5,506 bases of DNA from Acidobacteriota bacterium. Lineage in GTDB: Bacteria > Acidobacteriota > UBA6911. The stretch covers positions 1 through 5,506 of the forward strand of contig JAFNAH010000319.1 of assembly GCA_017860075.1 (NCBI GenBank). The letters are read 5' to 3'. The position numbers were made by a program, and so were the translations under genes. The notes beneath the pieces were generated by a model. That model did not search any database. It saw only the letters and a list, made by a program, of their open reading frames with translations, and was not told where the DNA came from. Shown here in pieces: positions 1-5,506 of the stretch. How positions within the stretch are numbered: the first letter of the stretch is position 1; each line of letters begins with the position of its first letter.

Positions 1-1215
1 TTGCAGGCACTCCTCGGCGATCGGCCTGTAATAGCGCGGGAACAGGTTGCAGCTCTTCCTGACGACGAGCTCATCCAGCAGCAGATAGAAGAGGTCATGC
101 AGGATCTCCTTGCCCTTGGTGATCATCGCTGCGACGCGGGGATCCGTGATGACCGCCTCCCACACCACCGACTTGCAGAGCACGGACAGGATGCGCGATT
201 CGGCCGGGACGACGAGGTCCCAGCTGAAATCGGCCCGCTGCTGGCCCGGCCGCCGGGCGAGTCCGACGGATGTGATCAATTCATTCAGGGCATCGCGCAG
301 GGCCTGCTTTCTGTGAGCGCGTTCATCGCCGACGTCCGGCGGGCGGATCCTGGCCGCGAAATCGCTCAGACGTTCGCGGACCTCCACCAGCGTCAACCTG
401 GGAACTGCCTCGCTCTCGCACCGCTCGTCGTAGTGAATCGCGACACGGCGGCAGAAGCGCGCATCCGACAAGTCACTGGCTCGAAGGAACCTGGCCTGGA
501 GTGCATCTTCGATGTCGTGTATCGAGTAGGCGCAATCGTCAGCCCAATCCAGGATCTGACAGACAGTTGCTGTCCTGGGCCTGACTCCCGCCTTTCTCTG
601 CCTGGCGCTGAGGAGCTGTGCCCCGCCCTCGAGCGCCCAGCGGGCCTGTTCTCTGTCGGATGTGAAAATAAACCGGTGGTTCCCTGTATCCTGCTCGTAG
701 GGGTACTTCACCACACCTGCCAGTGTCGCCCTGGTCAGGTTCAGACCAGGATAGCCGGGTGACTTCGGCTCCACTGCAACCAGGATGTGGAAGGTCTGGG
801 CGTTTCCTTCGAATCGCAGGGCGTGCTTGCCCCTGAGATTGAAGCGGCGGCTCACATCGCCCATGCATGCATCGAGCGTCTGCTCGCCGCCATGTCCGAA
901 AGGCGGATGGCCGAGATCGTGCGCAAGGGCGACAGCTTCAGCCAGTTCGGGGGCGAGACAGCTGCTGAGTCGTGATTCCTCGGTGAGCAGGTTGTTGGCG
1001 ATGGCACGAGCTATCTGCGCGGTTTCGATGCTGTGCGTGAGCCTCGTCCGGTAGAAGTCCGCCTGGCCAATCCCGAAAACCTGCGTTTTCCCCTGCAACC
1101 TGCGAAACGCGGAGCTGTGCAGAATACGGTCGCGGTCCCTCTCCGTGGGGTGCCGATGGTCCCTGGGAGATGGCGGAGGTTCGTCGTGAAACCGTTCCAG
1201 AAGGATACTGTCCAT
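1..1215 (-). CDS. dgt: dGTPase-like deoxynucleoside triphosphate triphosphohydrolase (C-terminus beyond window)
   Basis: I translated the minus strand from the ATG at 1215 and found 405 open codons to the window edge with no stop, so the C-terminus is missing. The family hydrolyses dGTP (and often other dNTPs) to the deoxynucleoside plus tripolyphosphate in the cytoplasm, which tunes dNTP pools. Visible signatures are FRRLQGKTQVF (residues 37-47), TRLTHSIETAQIAR (57-70), AHDLGHPPFGHGGE (98-111), EGNAQTFHIL (136-145) and DWADDCAYSIHDIED (223-237). The HD-domain metal ligands are expected to be His61, His99-Asp100 and an Asp at 226/227, and all are present. Typical members run about 400-500 residues, so most of the protein is here. 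It lies 31 bases downstream of the LOG-family gene on the same strand and is probably co-transcribed with it. No good Shine-Dalgarno precedes the start, but no other in-frame start codon lies between the LOG stop and this ATG. Family assignment is firm; the preferred nucleotide substrate cannot be read from sequence. Confidence 0.95.
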   Translation of the reverse strand, partial: MDSILLERFHDEPPPSPRDHRHPTERDRDRILHSSAFRRLQGKTQVFGIGQADFYRTRLTHSIETAQIARAIANNLLTEESRLSSCLAPELAEAVALAHDLGHPPFGHGGEQTLDACMGDVSRRFNLRGKHALRFEGNAQTFHILVAVEPKSPGYPGLNLTRATLAGVVKYPYEQDTGNHRFIFTSDREQARWALEGGAQLLSARQRKAGVRPRTATVCQILDWADDCAYSIHDIEDALQARFLRASDLSDARFCRRVAIHYDERCESEAVPRLTLVEVRERLSDFAARIRPPDVGDERAHRKQALRDALNELITSVGLARRPGQQRADFSWDLVVPAESRILSVLCKSVVWEAVITDPRVAAMITKGKEILHDLFYLLLDELVVRKSCNLFPRYYRPIAEECLQ

Positions 1216-1246
1216 GTCTTGCGCGCGGGTCGTCCGAACCCGTCTT

Positions 1247-2005
1247 CTACAGTTTGTAGATGGCCGTGAGCTCGTTCTTCAGGTATTCGAACGCTTCCTC
1301 CGGGTCATCTGAGAAATGGATCAGGCGGAGATCCTCCTCGGAAATCGTATTCCATTTCACCATCGCGTTGAAGTTCAACACATCGTTCCAATATTCGGGT
1401 CCGTAGATCAGCACGGGCATCCTCTTCCGGGTCTTCCCGGTCTGGATGAGCGTGAGCAGCTCGAACATCTCATCCATGGTACCGAAGCCGCCGGGAAAAA
1501 TCACGAGGGCCTTGGCCAGGTACACGAACCAGAACTTGCGCATGAAGAAGTAATGGAACTGGAAAGCGAGTTCGTGCGAAACGTAAGGATTTATCTTCTG
1601 TTCCTGGGGCAGGCTTATGGACAGGCCGATGGACTGGACGCCGGCCTCATCGGCGCCGCGATTCGCCGCCTCCATGATCCCCGGCCCTCCCCCGGAGCAG
1701 ACCATGAGTCGCTTGAGTCCGCCGTTCAGGTTCCTGGCCCAGTTTGCCAGCAGGCGCGCAAGGACCCGCGCGTCCTCGTAATACCGCGAGAGCTTCACCT
1801 CCTGTTCGGCCTGGCGTATCTGCCCTGCGAGCTCGGCGCTGGCGTTTTCACCCCGGGCTATCCGAGATCGCAGCTGCTCGAGCCGCTCCTGCGCTTCACC
1901 GCGCGGCCTTGCTCTGGCAGAGCCGAAAAAGACGACGAAGTCTTCGACGTTCTGCCAGCGAAACCGGCTGGCGGGCTCGAGGTATTCGCTCAGCATCCGC
2001 ACCAT
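1247..2005 (-). CDS. LOG family / TIGR00730 Rossmann-fold protein (putative nucleotide phosphoribohydrolase), probably 5'-truncated
   Basis: The 252-residue protein belongs to the LOG ('lysine decarboxylase-like') family. Characterised members cleave the N-glycosidic bond of nucleoside 5'-monophosphates, making free cytokinins in plants and free bases in bacteria (PpnN). Visible features are the first Rossmann strand VVFFGSAR (24-31), a charged and probably coiled-coil insertion (about 36-75), [14 protein letters not shown] (105-118), FFMRK (153-157) and the diagnostic PGGFGTMDE (171-179) with Glu179 and nearby Arg156 as the expected catalytic pair. The ATG at 2005 is the first usable start, and a second ATG follows at 1996. 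Family-like sequence continues in frame upstream of 2005 without ATG, GTG or TTG, so the native N-terminus seems lost; the catalytic core is complete. The start overlaps the thiD end by 16 bases, which would allow translational coupling. dgt follows 31 bases downstream. The actual substrate is unknown; the old 'lysine decarboxylase' label should not be used. Confidence 0.9.
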   Translation of the reverse strand: MVRMLSEYLEPASRFRWQNVEDFVVFFGSARARPRGEAQERLEQLRSRIARGENASAELAGQIRQAEQEVKLSRYYEDARVLARLLANWARNLNGGLKRLMVCSGGGPGIMEAANRGADEAGVQSIGLSISLPQEQKINPYVSHELAFQFHYFFMRKFWFVYLAKALVIFPGGFGTMDEMFELLTLIQTGKTRKRMPVLIYGPEYWNDVLNFNAMVKWNTISEEDLRLIHFSDDPEEAFEYLKNELTAIYKL

Positions 2006-2688
2006 GCGTGCGTCCCGGCTGTGCAGAAAGCGCCGGTTCTCGAAGGCCTTGGATGGAGGGTACAGCCCGTGCCGTGCGTATGCACGGTCGCTATCTTCTG
2101 AGCGACAAAATGCTGGACTGCGCCCCGCCAGTACAGCACGTCAACCGCCTTATCGGCAAGGTGACCACCTTTAACCAGCACGGCCGCCGGGCCGAACTCC
2201 GCAATGCGCCGGGCGGCCACCTCCATGTCCAGGACATCAAGCACCGGCATTTCCGCCAGCGCTTCGGCCTCCCGGAGATTCGGAGTTACTAAGAAAGCTC
2301 TCGGAAGGAGCGAGCGCACGAGCGTCGAGCGGGCGTCGGCCGCGATCAGTGGCGCGCCATGCTTGCTGATCATGACCGGATCCACGACGAGCGGAAACCC
2401 GAAGTCGTCTGCCCGGTCGGCGATTACCTGTATGATCCCGGCTGTGCCCAGAGCTCCCGTCTTGGCCGCCGCCGGCGGGATGTCCTCGAGCACGGCATCG
2501 AGTTGCGAAGCCACAAGGGCGGGGTCCAGCGGCTGGACGGCGCTGACACGCTGTGTATTCTGCACCGTCACGAGAGTCAGGACGCTCATCCCGTAGACTC
2601 CCATCTGGTGGAATGTCTTCAGGTCTGCCTGGATCCCCGCCCCTCCCGAGGGATCCGATCCTGCAATCGTCAACGCGACACTCACCAT
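1990..2688 (-). CDS. thiD: Hydroxymethylpyrimidine/phosphomethylpyrimidine kinase, C-terminally truncated with aberrant 22-residue tail
   Basis: ThiD is a ribokinase-fold enzyme that phosphorylates HMP and then HMP-phosphate to HMP-PP for thiamine synthesis in the cytoplasm. Visible motifs are [17 protein letters not shown] (9-25), TVQNTQ (41-46), AAKTGAL (74-80), [14 protein letters not shown] (101-114), [11 protein letters not shown] (134-144), VKGGH (172-176) and the anion-hole/catalytic motif THGTGCT (204-210). ThiD normally continues for roughly 55 more residues (helices packing on the nucleotide site) to about 260-270 in total. Here homology stops at residue 210-211, and the last 22 residues (LHPRP...CGC) are an out-of-frame reading of the LOG gene's 5' end. 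No other frame supplies the missing ThiD sequence, so this is not a simple frameshift. The enzyme is probably impaired or dead unless the junction is an assembly error. The start at 2688 is preceded by AGGGTGA with six bases of spacing. It is the first gene of the minus-strand unit. Confidence 0.9.
   Translation of the reverse strand: MVSVALTIAGSDPSGGAGIQADLKTFHQMGVYGMSVLTLVTVQNTQRVSAVQPLDPALVASQLDAVLEDIPPAAAKTGALGTAGIIQVIADRADDFGFPLVVDPVMISKHGAPLIAADARSTLVRSLLPRAFLVTPNLREAEALAEMPVLDVLDMEVAARRIAEFGPAAVLVKGGHLADKAVDVLYWRGAVQHFVAQKIATVHTHGTGCTLHPRPSRTGAFCTAGTHAWCGC
2006..2059 (-). other. Orphaned N-terminal coding sequence of the LOG-family gene, without start codon
   Basis: Reading the LOG frame upstream of its ATG gives [18 protein letters not shown] directly joined to [11 protein letters not shown]. 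From memory of the family, long LOG proteins begin with a similar segment (Asn-x-x-Phe-Leu-x-Ser-x-Asp-Ala-Arg, then LSEYLEP), so this stretch looks like genuine N-terminal coding sequence. The frame stays open to a TGA at about 2143-2145 but contains no ATG, GTG or TTG before the ATG at 2005. CTG codons exist, for example at 2063-2065. The same bases are read in another frame as the aberrant ThiD tail. Either translation starts late at 2005 or 1996, or a CTG is used, or the original start was deleted or mis-assembled. Confidence 0.7.
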
Positions 2689-2837
2689 GCGACGTCACCC
2701 TGGGATGATCGGCCAGACTATGTGCGACGGACGCATCCGCTCATGCTGGATTGTGTTGCCAGCCGTCTGTATCCTGCGATGCCGTGACTTCATGATACCT
2801 GCTGCGGTCGAGCCGGCGCACAGGTATTATTGATCCG

Positions 2838-2856
2838 GCCATTCCGCTATAATGGC
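2838..2856 (+). promoter_or_regulatory. Consensus -10 element inside a 19-base inverted repeat (candidate promoter/operator)
   Basis: TATAAT at 2848-2853 is a perfect sigma-70-type -10 hexamer, 70 bases upstream of the oxidoreductase start. It sits within the perfect inverted repeat GCCATT-(7 bases)-AATGGC (2838-2856), so its last three bases are part of the right arm. The -35 region is poor: at 17-base spacing the hexamer is TATTAT, and the better-looking TTGATC (2830-2835) is only 12 bases away. That pattern would fit an activator-dependent or repressor-covered promoter. The palindrome could also be chance; the regulator is unknown. Confidence 0.45.
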
Positions 2857-2906
2857 ATTGCCGCACATTGATACCGCTTGCCGGAGACTCCGTGTCCCGG
2901 ATGATT

Positions 2907-2915
2907 AAAGGAGGT
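2907..2915 (+). promoter_or_regulatory. Strong Shine-Dalgarno for the Gfo/Idh/MocA gene
   Basis: AAAGGAGGT is a near-perfect anti-16S complement, seven bases before the ATG at 2923. It fixes the start of the exported oxidoreductase and is much stronger than the ribosome sites of the other genes in the window, suggesting efficient translation. Confidence 0.9.
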
Positions 2916-2922
2916 TTCCCAG

Positions 2923-4263
2923 ATGAATACCCTGAACCGCCGGAAGTTCTTGAAGAACGCAGGTTCCGTCGCCGCTGCTGCAGCATCGGCACCCCTGGTC
3001 AAGCCGTCCTGGTCGCAGACCAGCCCCAACGATACGATTCACATCGCAGTCATGGGCATCCGGGGCCGTGGAACCAGTCACTACACGGAGTTTGCCAGGA
3101 TCCCGAATGTCGAGGTGACTTACCTCTGCGACATCGACGAGAGGGTCTTCGCTCCGCACCTTGCCGAGATGGAGAAACTGTCGCCCCGGAAGCCCAGGAC
3201 CGAGGTCGATATCCGGAAGATCCTGGACGACAAGGATGTGGACGCAATCTCGGTTGCCGCCCCGGACCACTGGCACGCGCTGGCGACCGTCTGGGCCTGC
3301 CAGGCAGGTAAGGATGTCTACGTCGAGAAGCCCACGTCGCACAATGTCTGGGAAGGGCGCCAGGCAGTCGAGGCTGCACGGAAATACAACCGGATCGTCC
3401 AGGCCGGGATGCAGAATCGCAGCAACAGGAATGTCCGGGCCGCGATCCAGTTTCTTCATGAAGGCGGCATCGGCGACGTGTACATGGCCAAGGGCCTTTG
3501 CTTCAAACCACGGGAGAGCATCGGCAGAAGACCCAACGGCCCGGTCCCGGAAGGAGTGCACTACGACCTGTGGCTGGGCCCCGCGCCCTATCGGCCCTTC
3601 AACGAGAACCGCTTCCACTACAACTGGCACTGGTTCTGGGACTACGGCTGTGCCGACCTCGGCAACCAGGGTCCGCACCAGATGGACATCGCACGCTGGG
3701 GGATGGATATCTACGATTATCCCGTCAAAATCCACTGTGCGGGAGGTTACTTCGTGTTCGACTCCGATCAGGAGACCCCCAATACACAGATGGCGACCCT
3801 GGAGTTCGCTGACGGCCGGATCATCCAATTCGAGGTCCGGGGCCTGTATACAAACGCCGAAAATGAGATCACCATAGGCAATCTCTTTTTCGGCTCCAAG
3901 GGTTGGATGCACCTCAACGGGTCGACGTGGAAGACGTACTTCGGGCGAAAGAACGAGCCCGGCCCCTCCATGGATTCCTCTGAGGGCGCCGCTGATCCCT
4001 CGAACCTGCGCGGCACAGGAGACTCATCCCACTTCAAGGACTTCATCGATGCGATGCGTTCCCGGAAAGTGGAGGACCTCGCTGCGGACATCGAAGAGGG
4101 TCAGCGCTCGACCGCGTTGTGCCACCTCTCGAACATTGCCTACAGGCTCGGGCGCCAGCTCGAGTTCGATCCCAACACGGAGAAGTTCGTGAGCGATGCG
4201 CAGGCTGACCTGTACCTGTCACGCCGTTATCGCGCCCCGTACATCGTTCCCGAAAAGGTGTGA
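2923..4263 (+). CDS. Gfo/Idh/MocA family NAD(P)-dependent oxidoreductase with Tat signal
   Basis: A 446-residue member of the Gfo/Idh/MocA family, whose members oxidise, reduce or epimerise sugars, inositols and related polyols using tightly or loosely bound NAD(P). The N-terminus is a twin-arginine signal: NRRKFLK (5-11), then an alanine-rich hydrophobic stretch (13-25), with the mature protein probably starting near SQTSP (31-35). The Rossmann part has a GIRGRG loop (45-50), CDID closing strand two (69-72), APDHWH (113-118) and the family EKP motif (135-137, Lys136). The C-terminal domain has DLGNQGPHQMDIARWG (245-260), where His252 and Asp255 match the catalytic His/Asp positions. Length fits the exported bacterial subgroup. 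Export implies folding with cofactor in the cytoplasm before Tat transport. The start is set by the strong ribosome site. The saccharopine dehydrogenase-like gene follows 153 bases downstream. The substrate is not inferable; this family is highly paralogous and often linked to sugar degradation. Confidence 0.95.
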   Translation: MNTLNRRKFLKNAGSVAAAAASAPLVKPSWSQTSPNDTIHIAVMGIRGRGTSHYTEFARIPNVEVTYLCDIDERVFAPHLAEMEKLSPRKPRTEVDIRKILDDKDVDAISVAAPDHWHALATVWACQAGKDVYVEKPTSHNVWEGRQAVEAARKYNRIVQAGMQNRSNRNVRAAIQFLHEGGIGDVYMAKGLCFKPRESIGRRPNGPVPEGVHYDLWLGPAPYRPFNENRFHYNWHWFWDYGCADLGNQGPHQMDIARWGMDIYDYPVKIHCAGGYFVFDSDQETPNTQMATLEFADGRIIQFEVRGLYTNAENEITIGNLFFGSKGWMHLNGSTWKTYFGRKNEPGPSMDSSEGAADPSNLRGTGDSSHFKDFIDAMRSRKVEDLAADIEEGQRSTALCHLSNIAYRLGRQLEFDPNTEKFVSDAQADLYLSRRYRAPYIVPEKV

Positions 4264-4368
4264 CGGGATCACTGGAGAGGAATGACGCGTCGAATTTGAA
4301 AGTCTTTTCGTGCCCTGCCGCTGCGTCATCCCGGAATTGTGGTTCGCTGTTCAACGACTTCGAACGGA

Positions 4369-4394
4369 AGCGGCGGGGCCGTAGTCCCGCCGTT
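4369..4394 (+). other. GC-rich hairpin between the two oxidoreductase genes
   Basis: AGCGGCGGGG (4369-4378) pairs with TCCCGCCGTT (4385-4394) around a six-base loop, ten pairs including two G-U. No T-run follows, so it is not a canonical intrinsic terminator. It lies 12 bases before the ribosome site of the downstream gene and might act as an mRNA stabiliser, processing site or weak terminator. The surrounding 153-base gap (4264-4416) shows no convincing promoter. Confidence 0.5.
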
Positions 4395-4406
4395 CAGGAT
4401 CCCATT

Positions 4407-4410
4407 GGAG
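4407..4410 (+). promoter_or_regulatory. Ribosome binding site that decides the start of the saccharopine dehydrogenase-like gene
   Basis: GGAG (within TTGGAG, 4405-4410) lies six bases before the ATG at 4417. The reading frame is open further upstream to a GTG at 4339, but the 26 extra residues are encoded across the hairpin. The ATG at 4417 puts MKKILVLGAG directly at the protein start, as expected for a Rossmann enzyme. Confidence 0.75.
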
Positions 4411-4416
4411 ATCACC

Positions 4417-5505
4417 ATGAAGAAGATACTGGTACTGGGTGCCGGGAAGATCGGGTCACTGATATCGTGCCTTCTGGCTGAATCCGGCGACTACACGGTT
4501 TACCTGGCCGACATCGATCCGAGCGTGATCCAGCGGGCGAAGAAAGACTTCCCCCACCCGCGCCTGCATCCCATGGTGCTCAACGTGACGGAGCGTGAGA
4601 AGTTGAGCCGATGGGTGAAAGACGCCGGCCCGCGGGCAATTGCCTCCGCGCTGCCTCACTATTGCAGCGCGCTCGTGGCGGAAGTGGCCAGAGAGTTCGA
4701 GGTCCATTATTTCGACCTGACTGAGGATGTCGAAGTGACGCGGACCGTCAAGCGAGTGAGCCAGGGAGCGCACGCGGCCTTCGTCTCCCAGTGCGGCCTG
4801 GCGCCTGGCTACATCAGCATCGTTGCCAACGAGCTCATGAGTCACTTCGAAGAGCTCGACACGGTCAAACTGCGCGTCGGCGCACTCCCCGTCCACCCCA
4901 GCAATGTGCTGAAGTATTCGCTCACCTGGTCAACCGATGGCCTGATCAACGAATACGGAAACATCTGTTACGGCATCGAGAACGGCAAGATGACAGCCCT
5001 TCTGCCTCTTGAGGGGTACGAGACAATCGAGGTGGACGGACTGCTTTACGAGGCTTTCAACACATCGGGAGGGCTGGGGACGCTGGCCGACACCTACGAG
5101 GGCAGGGTTCGCACCATGAACTACAAGACTCTCAGGTACCCCGGACACTGCGAGAAGATACATTTCCTCATGCAGGACCTCAAGCTGGGCACCGACCGTG
5201 ACACGCTCAAGCGAATCTTCGAGAATGCCGTACCGCAAACGCGGCAGGACGTGGTGTTGATCTACGTTTCTGTGAGCGGTACGCAGAATGGACACCTGTT
5301 TGAAGAGAATTACGTCAAGAAGGTCTACCCGCAGACGATCGCCGGCGCTCTCTGGTCCGCCATCCAGGTGACAACAGCGGCCGGGTTGTGTGCCGTCCTC
5401 GACCTTGTACTGAAGGATCCCGCGCCTCGCAGCGGCTTTGTCACGCAGGAGAGCTTCGCCTTGAAGGCGTTCCTGGAGAATCGCTTCGGGCAGTACTACA
5501 AGTGA
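4417..5505 (+). CDS. Saccharopine dehydrogenase family protein (lysine 6-dehydrogenase-like)
   Basis: A 362-residue cytoplasmic enzyme of the saccharopine dehydrogenase NADP-binding family. It opens with the Rossmann dinucleotide loop VLGAGKIG (6-13), and DIDP (32-35) closes strand two, suggesting NAD preference. Further family signatures are ALPHYCSALVAEVA (78-91), HYFDLTEDVEVT (97-108), QCGLAPGYISIVANEL (125-140), LKYSLTWSTDGLINEY (165-180), TSGGLGTLADTYEGRV (216-231) and NYKTLRYPGH (235-244). These last blocks are typical of the lysine 6-dehydrogenase / short saccharopine dehydrogenase-like group, which act on amino acids such as lysine or saccharopine. There is no signal peptide. Length matches complete members (about 360-390), and the stop TGA at 5503-5505 ends one base before the window edge. 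It follows the exported oxidoreductase on the same strand and may share its transcript, although a 153-base gap with a hairpin intervenes. Family is firm; whether it is a true lysine 6-dehydrogenase is not established. Confidence 0.92.
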   Translation: MKKILVLGAGKIGSLISCLLAESGDYTVYLADIDPSVIQRAKKDFPHPRLHPMVLNVTEREKLSRWVKDAGPRAIASALPHYCSALVAEVAREFEVHYFDLTEDVEVTRTVKRVSQGAHAAFVSQCGLAPGYISIVANELMSHFEELDTVKLRVGALPVHPSNVLKYSLTWSTDGLINEYGNICYGIENGKMTALLPLEGYETIEVDGLLYEAFNTSGGLGTLADTYEGRVRTMNYKTLRYPGHCEKIHFLMQDLKLGTDRDTLKRIFENAVPQTRQDVVLIYVSVSGTQNGHLFEENYVKKVYPQTIAGALWSAIQVTTAAGLCAVLDLVLKDPAPRSGFVTQESFALKAFLENRFGQYYK

Positions 5506-5506
5506 G

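Noticed and set aside
1..762. Open frame on the plus strand starting at the left edge
   Set aside because: It lies opposite the dGTPase gene, whose conserved HD and flanking motifs show the minus strand is the coding one.
1226..1242. Inverted repeat CGGGT-(7 bases)-ACCCG between the LOG stop and the dgt start
   Set aside because: Only five pairs and no T-tract; too weak to call a terminator or operator.
1316..2101. Open frame of 261 codons on the plus strand opposite the LOG-family gene
   Set aside because: It is the antisense shadow of the LOG gene and of the thiD end; no ribosome site or recognisable domain.
2793..2875. Repeated TGATACC (2793-2799 and 2869-2875) in the divergent intergenic region
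   Set aside because: Only seven identical bases with diverging flanks; could be chance in a 234-base spacer.
2905..3912. Long open frame (335 codons) on the minus strand opposite the Gfo/Idh/MocA gene
   Set aside because: It mirrors a clearly real gene with strong motifs and ribosome site; its own translation resembles no family and is a by-product of high GC third positions.
4296..4301. TTGAAA as a possible -35 box before the saccharopine dehydrogenase-like gene
   Set aside because: No acceptable -10 hexamer at 16-18 bases spacing, so no separate promoter is called.

Overview
The window is a high-GC bacterial chromosomal fragment, probably from a metagenome-type free-living bacterium. It holds two divergent gene sets separated by a 234-base intergenic region (2689-2922). 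A Tat-exported Gfo/Idh/MocA oxidoreductase of this style is common in Planctomycetota, Acidobacteriota, Hydrogenedentota and similar heterotrophs. That placement is only a hint; no marker here fixes the phylum.

Left half, minus strand, read right to left: a hydroxymethylpyrimidine kinase gene (thiD, 2688-1990), a LOG-family / TIGR00730 Rossmann protein (2005-1247), and a dGTPase-type triphosphohydrolase (dgt, from 1215, running off the left edge). Spacing is tight (16-base overlap, then a 31-base gap), so this looks like one transcription unit concerned with thiamine precursor phosphorylation and nucleotide turnover.

The clearest anomaly is the thiD/LOG junction. ThiD reads normally up to its THGTGCT motif (residue 210), then continues as 22 unrelated residues ending inside the LOG gene. 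In the LOG frame, recognisable family sequence starts just after the point where ThiD homology stops, but no ATG, GTG or TTG precedes it. This is what a deletion, or an assembly collapse, that removed the thiD 3' end and the LOG 5' end would leave behind.

Right half, plus strand: a Tat-signal Gfo/Idh/MocA oxidoreductase (2923-4263) with a very strong ribosome binding site, preceded by a consensus TATAAT that lies inside a 19-base palindrome. After 153 bases comes a cytoplasmic saccharopine dehydrogenase / lysine 6-dehydrogenase-like protein (4417-5505). A GC-rich hairpin lies between the two genes. The two may be co-transcribed, but nothing shows that they share a pathway.

I see no RNA gene, insertion sequence, CRISPR array or phage gene, and no convincing new multi-gene system. 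Apart from the thiD/LOG junction the window is ordinary core and accessory metabolism.
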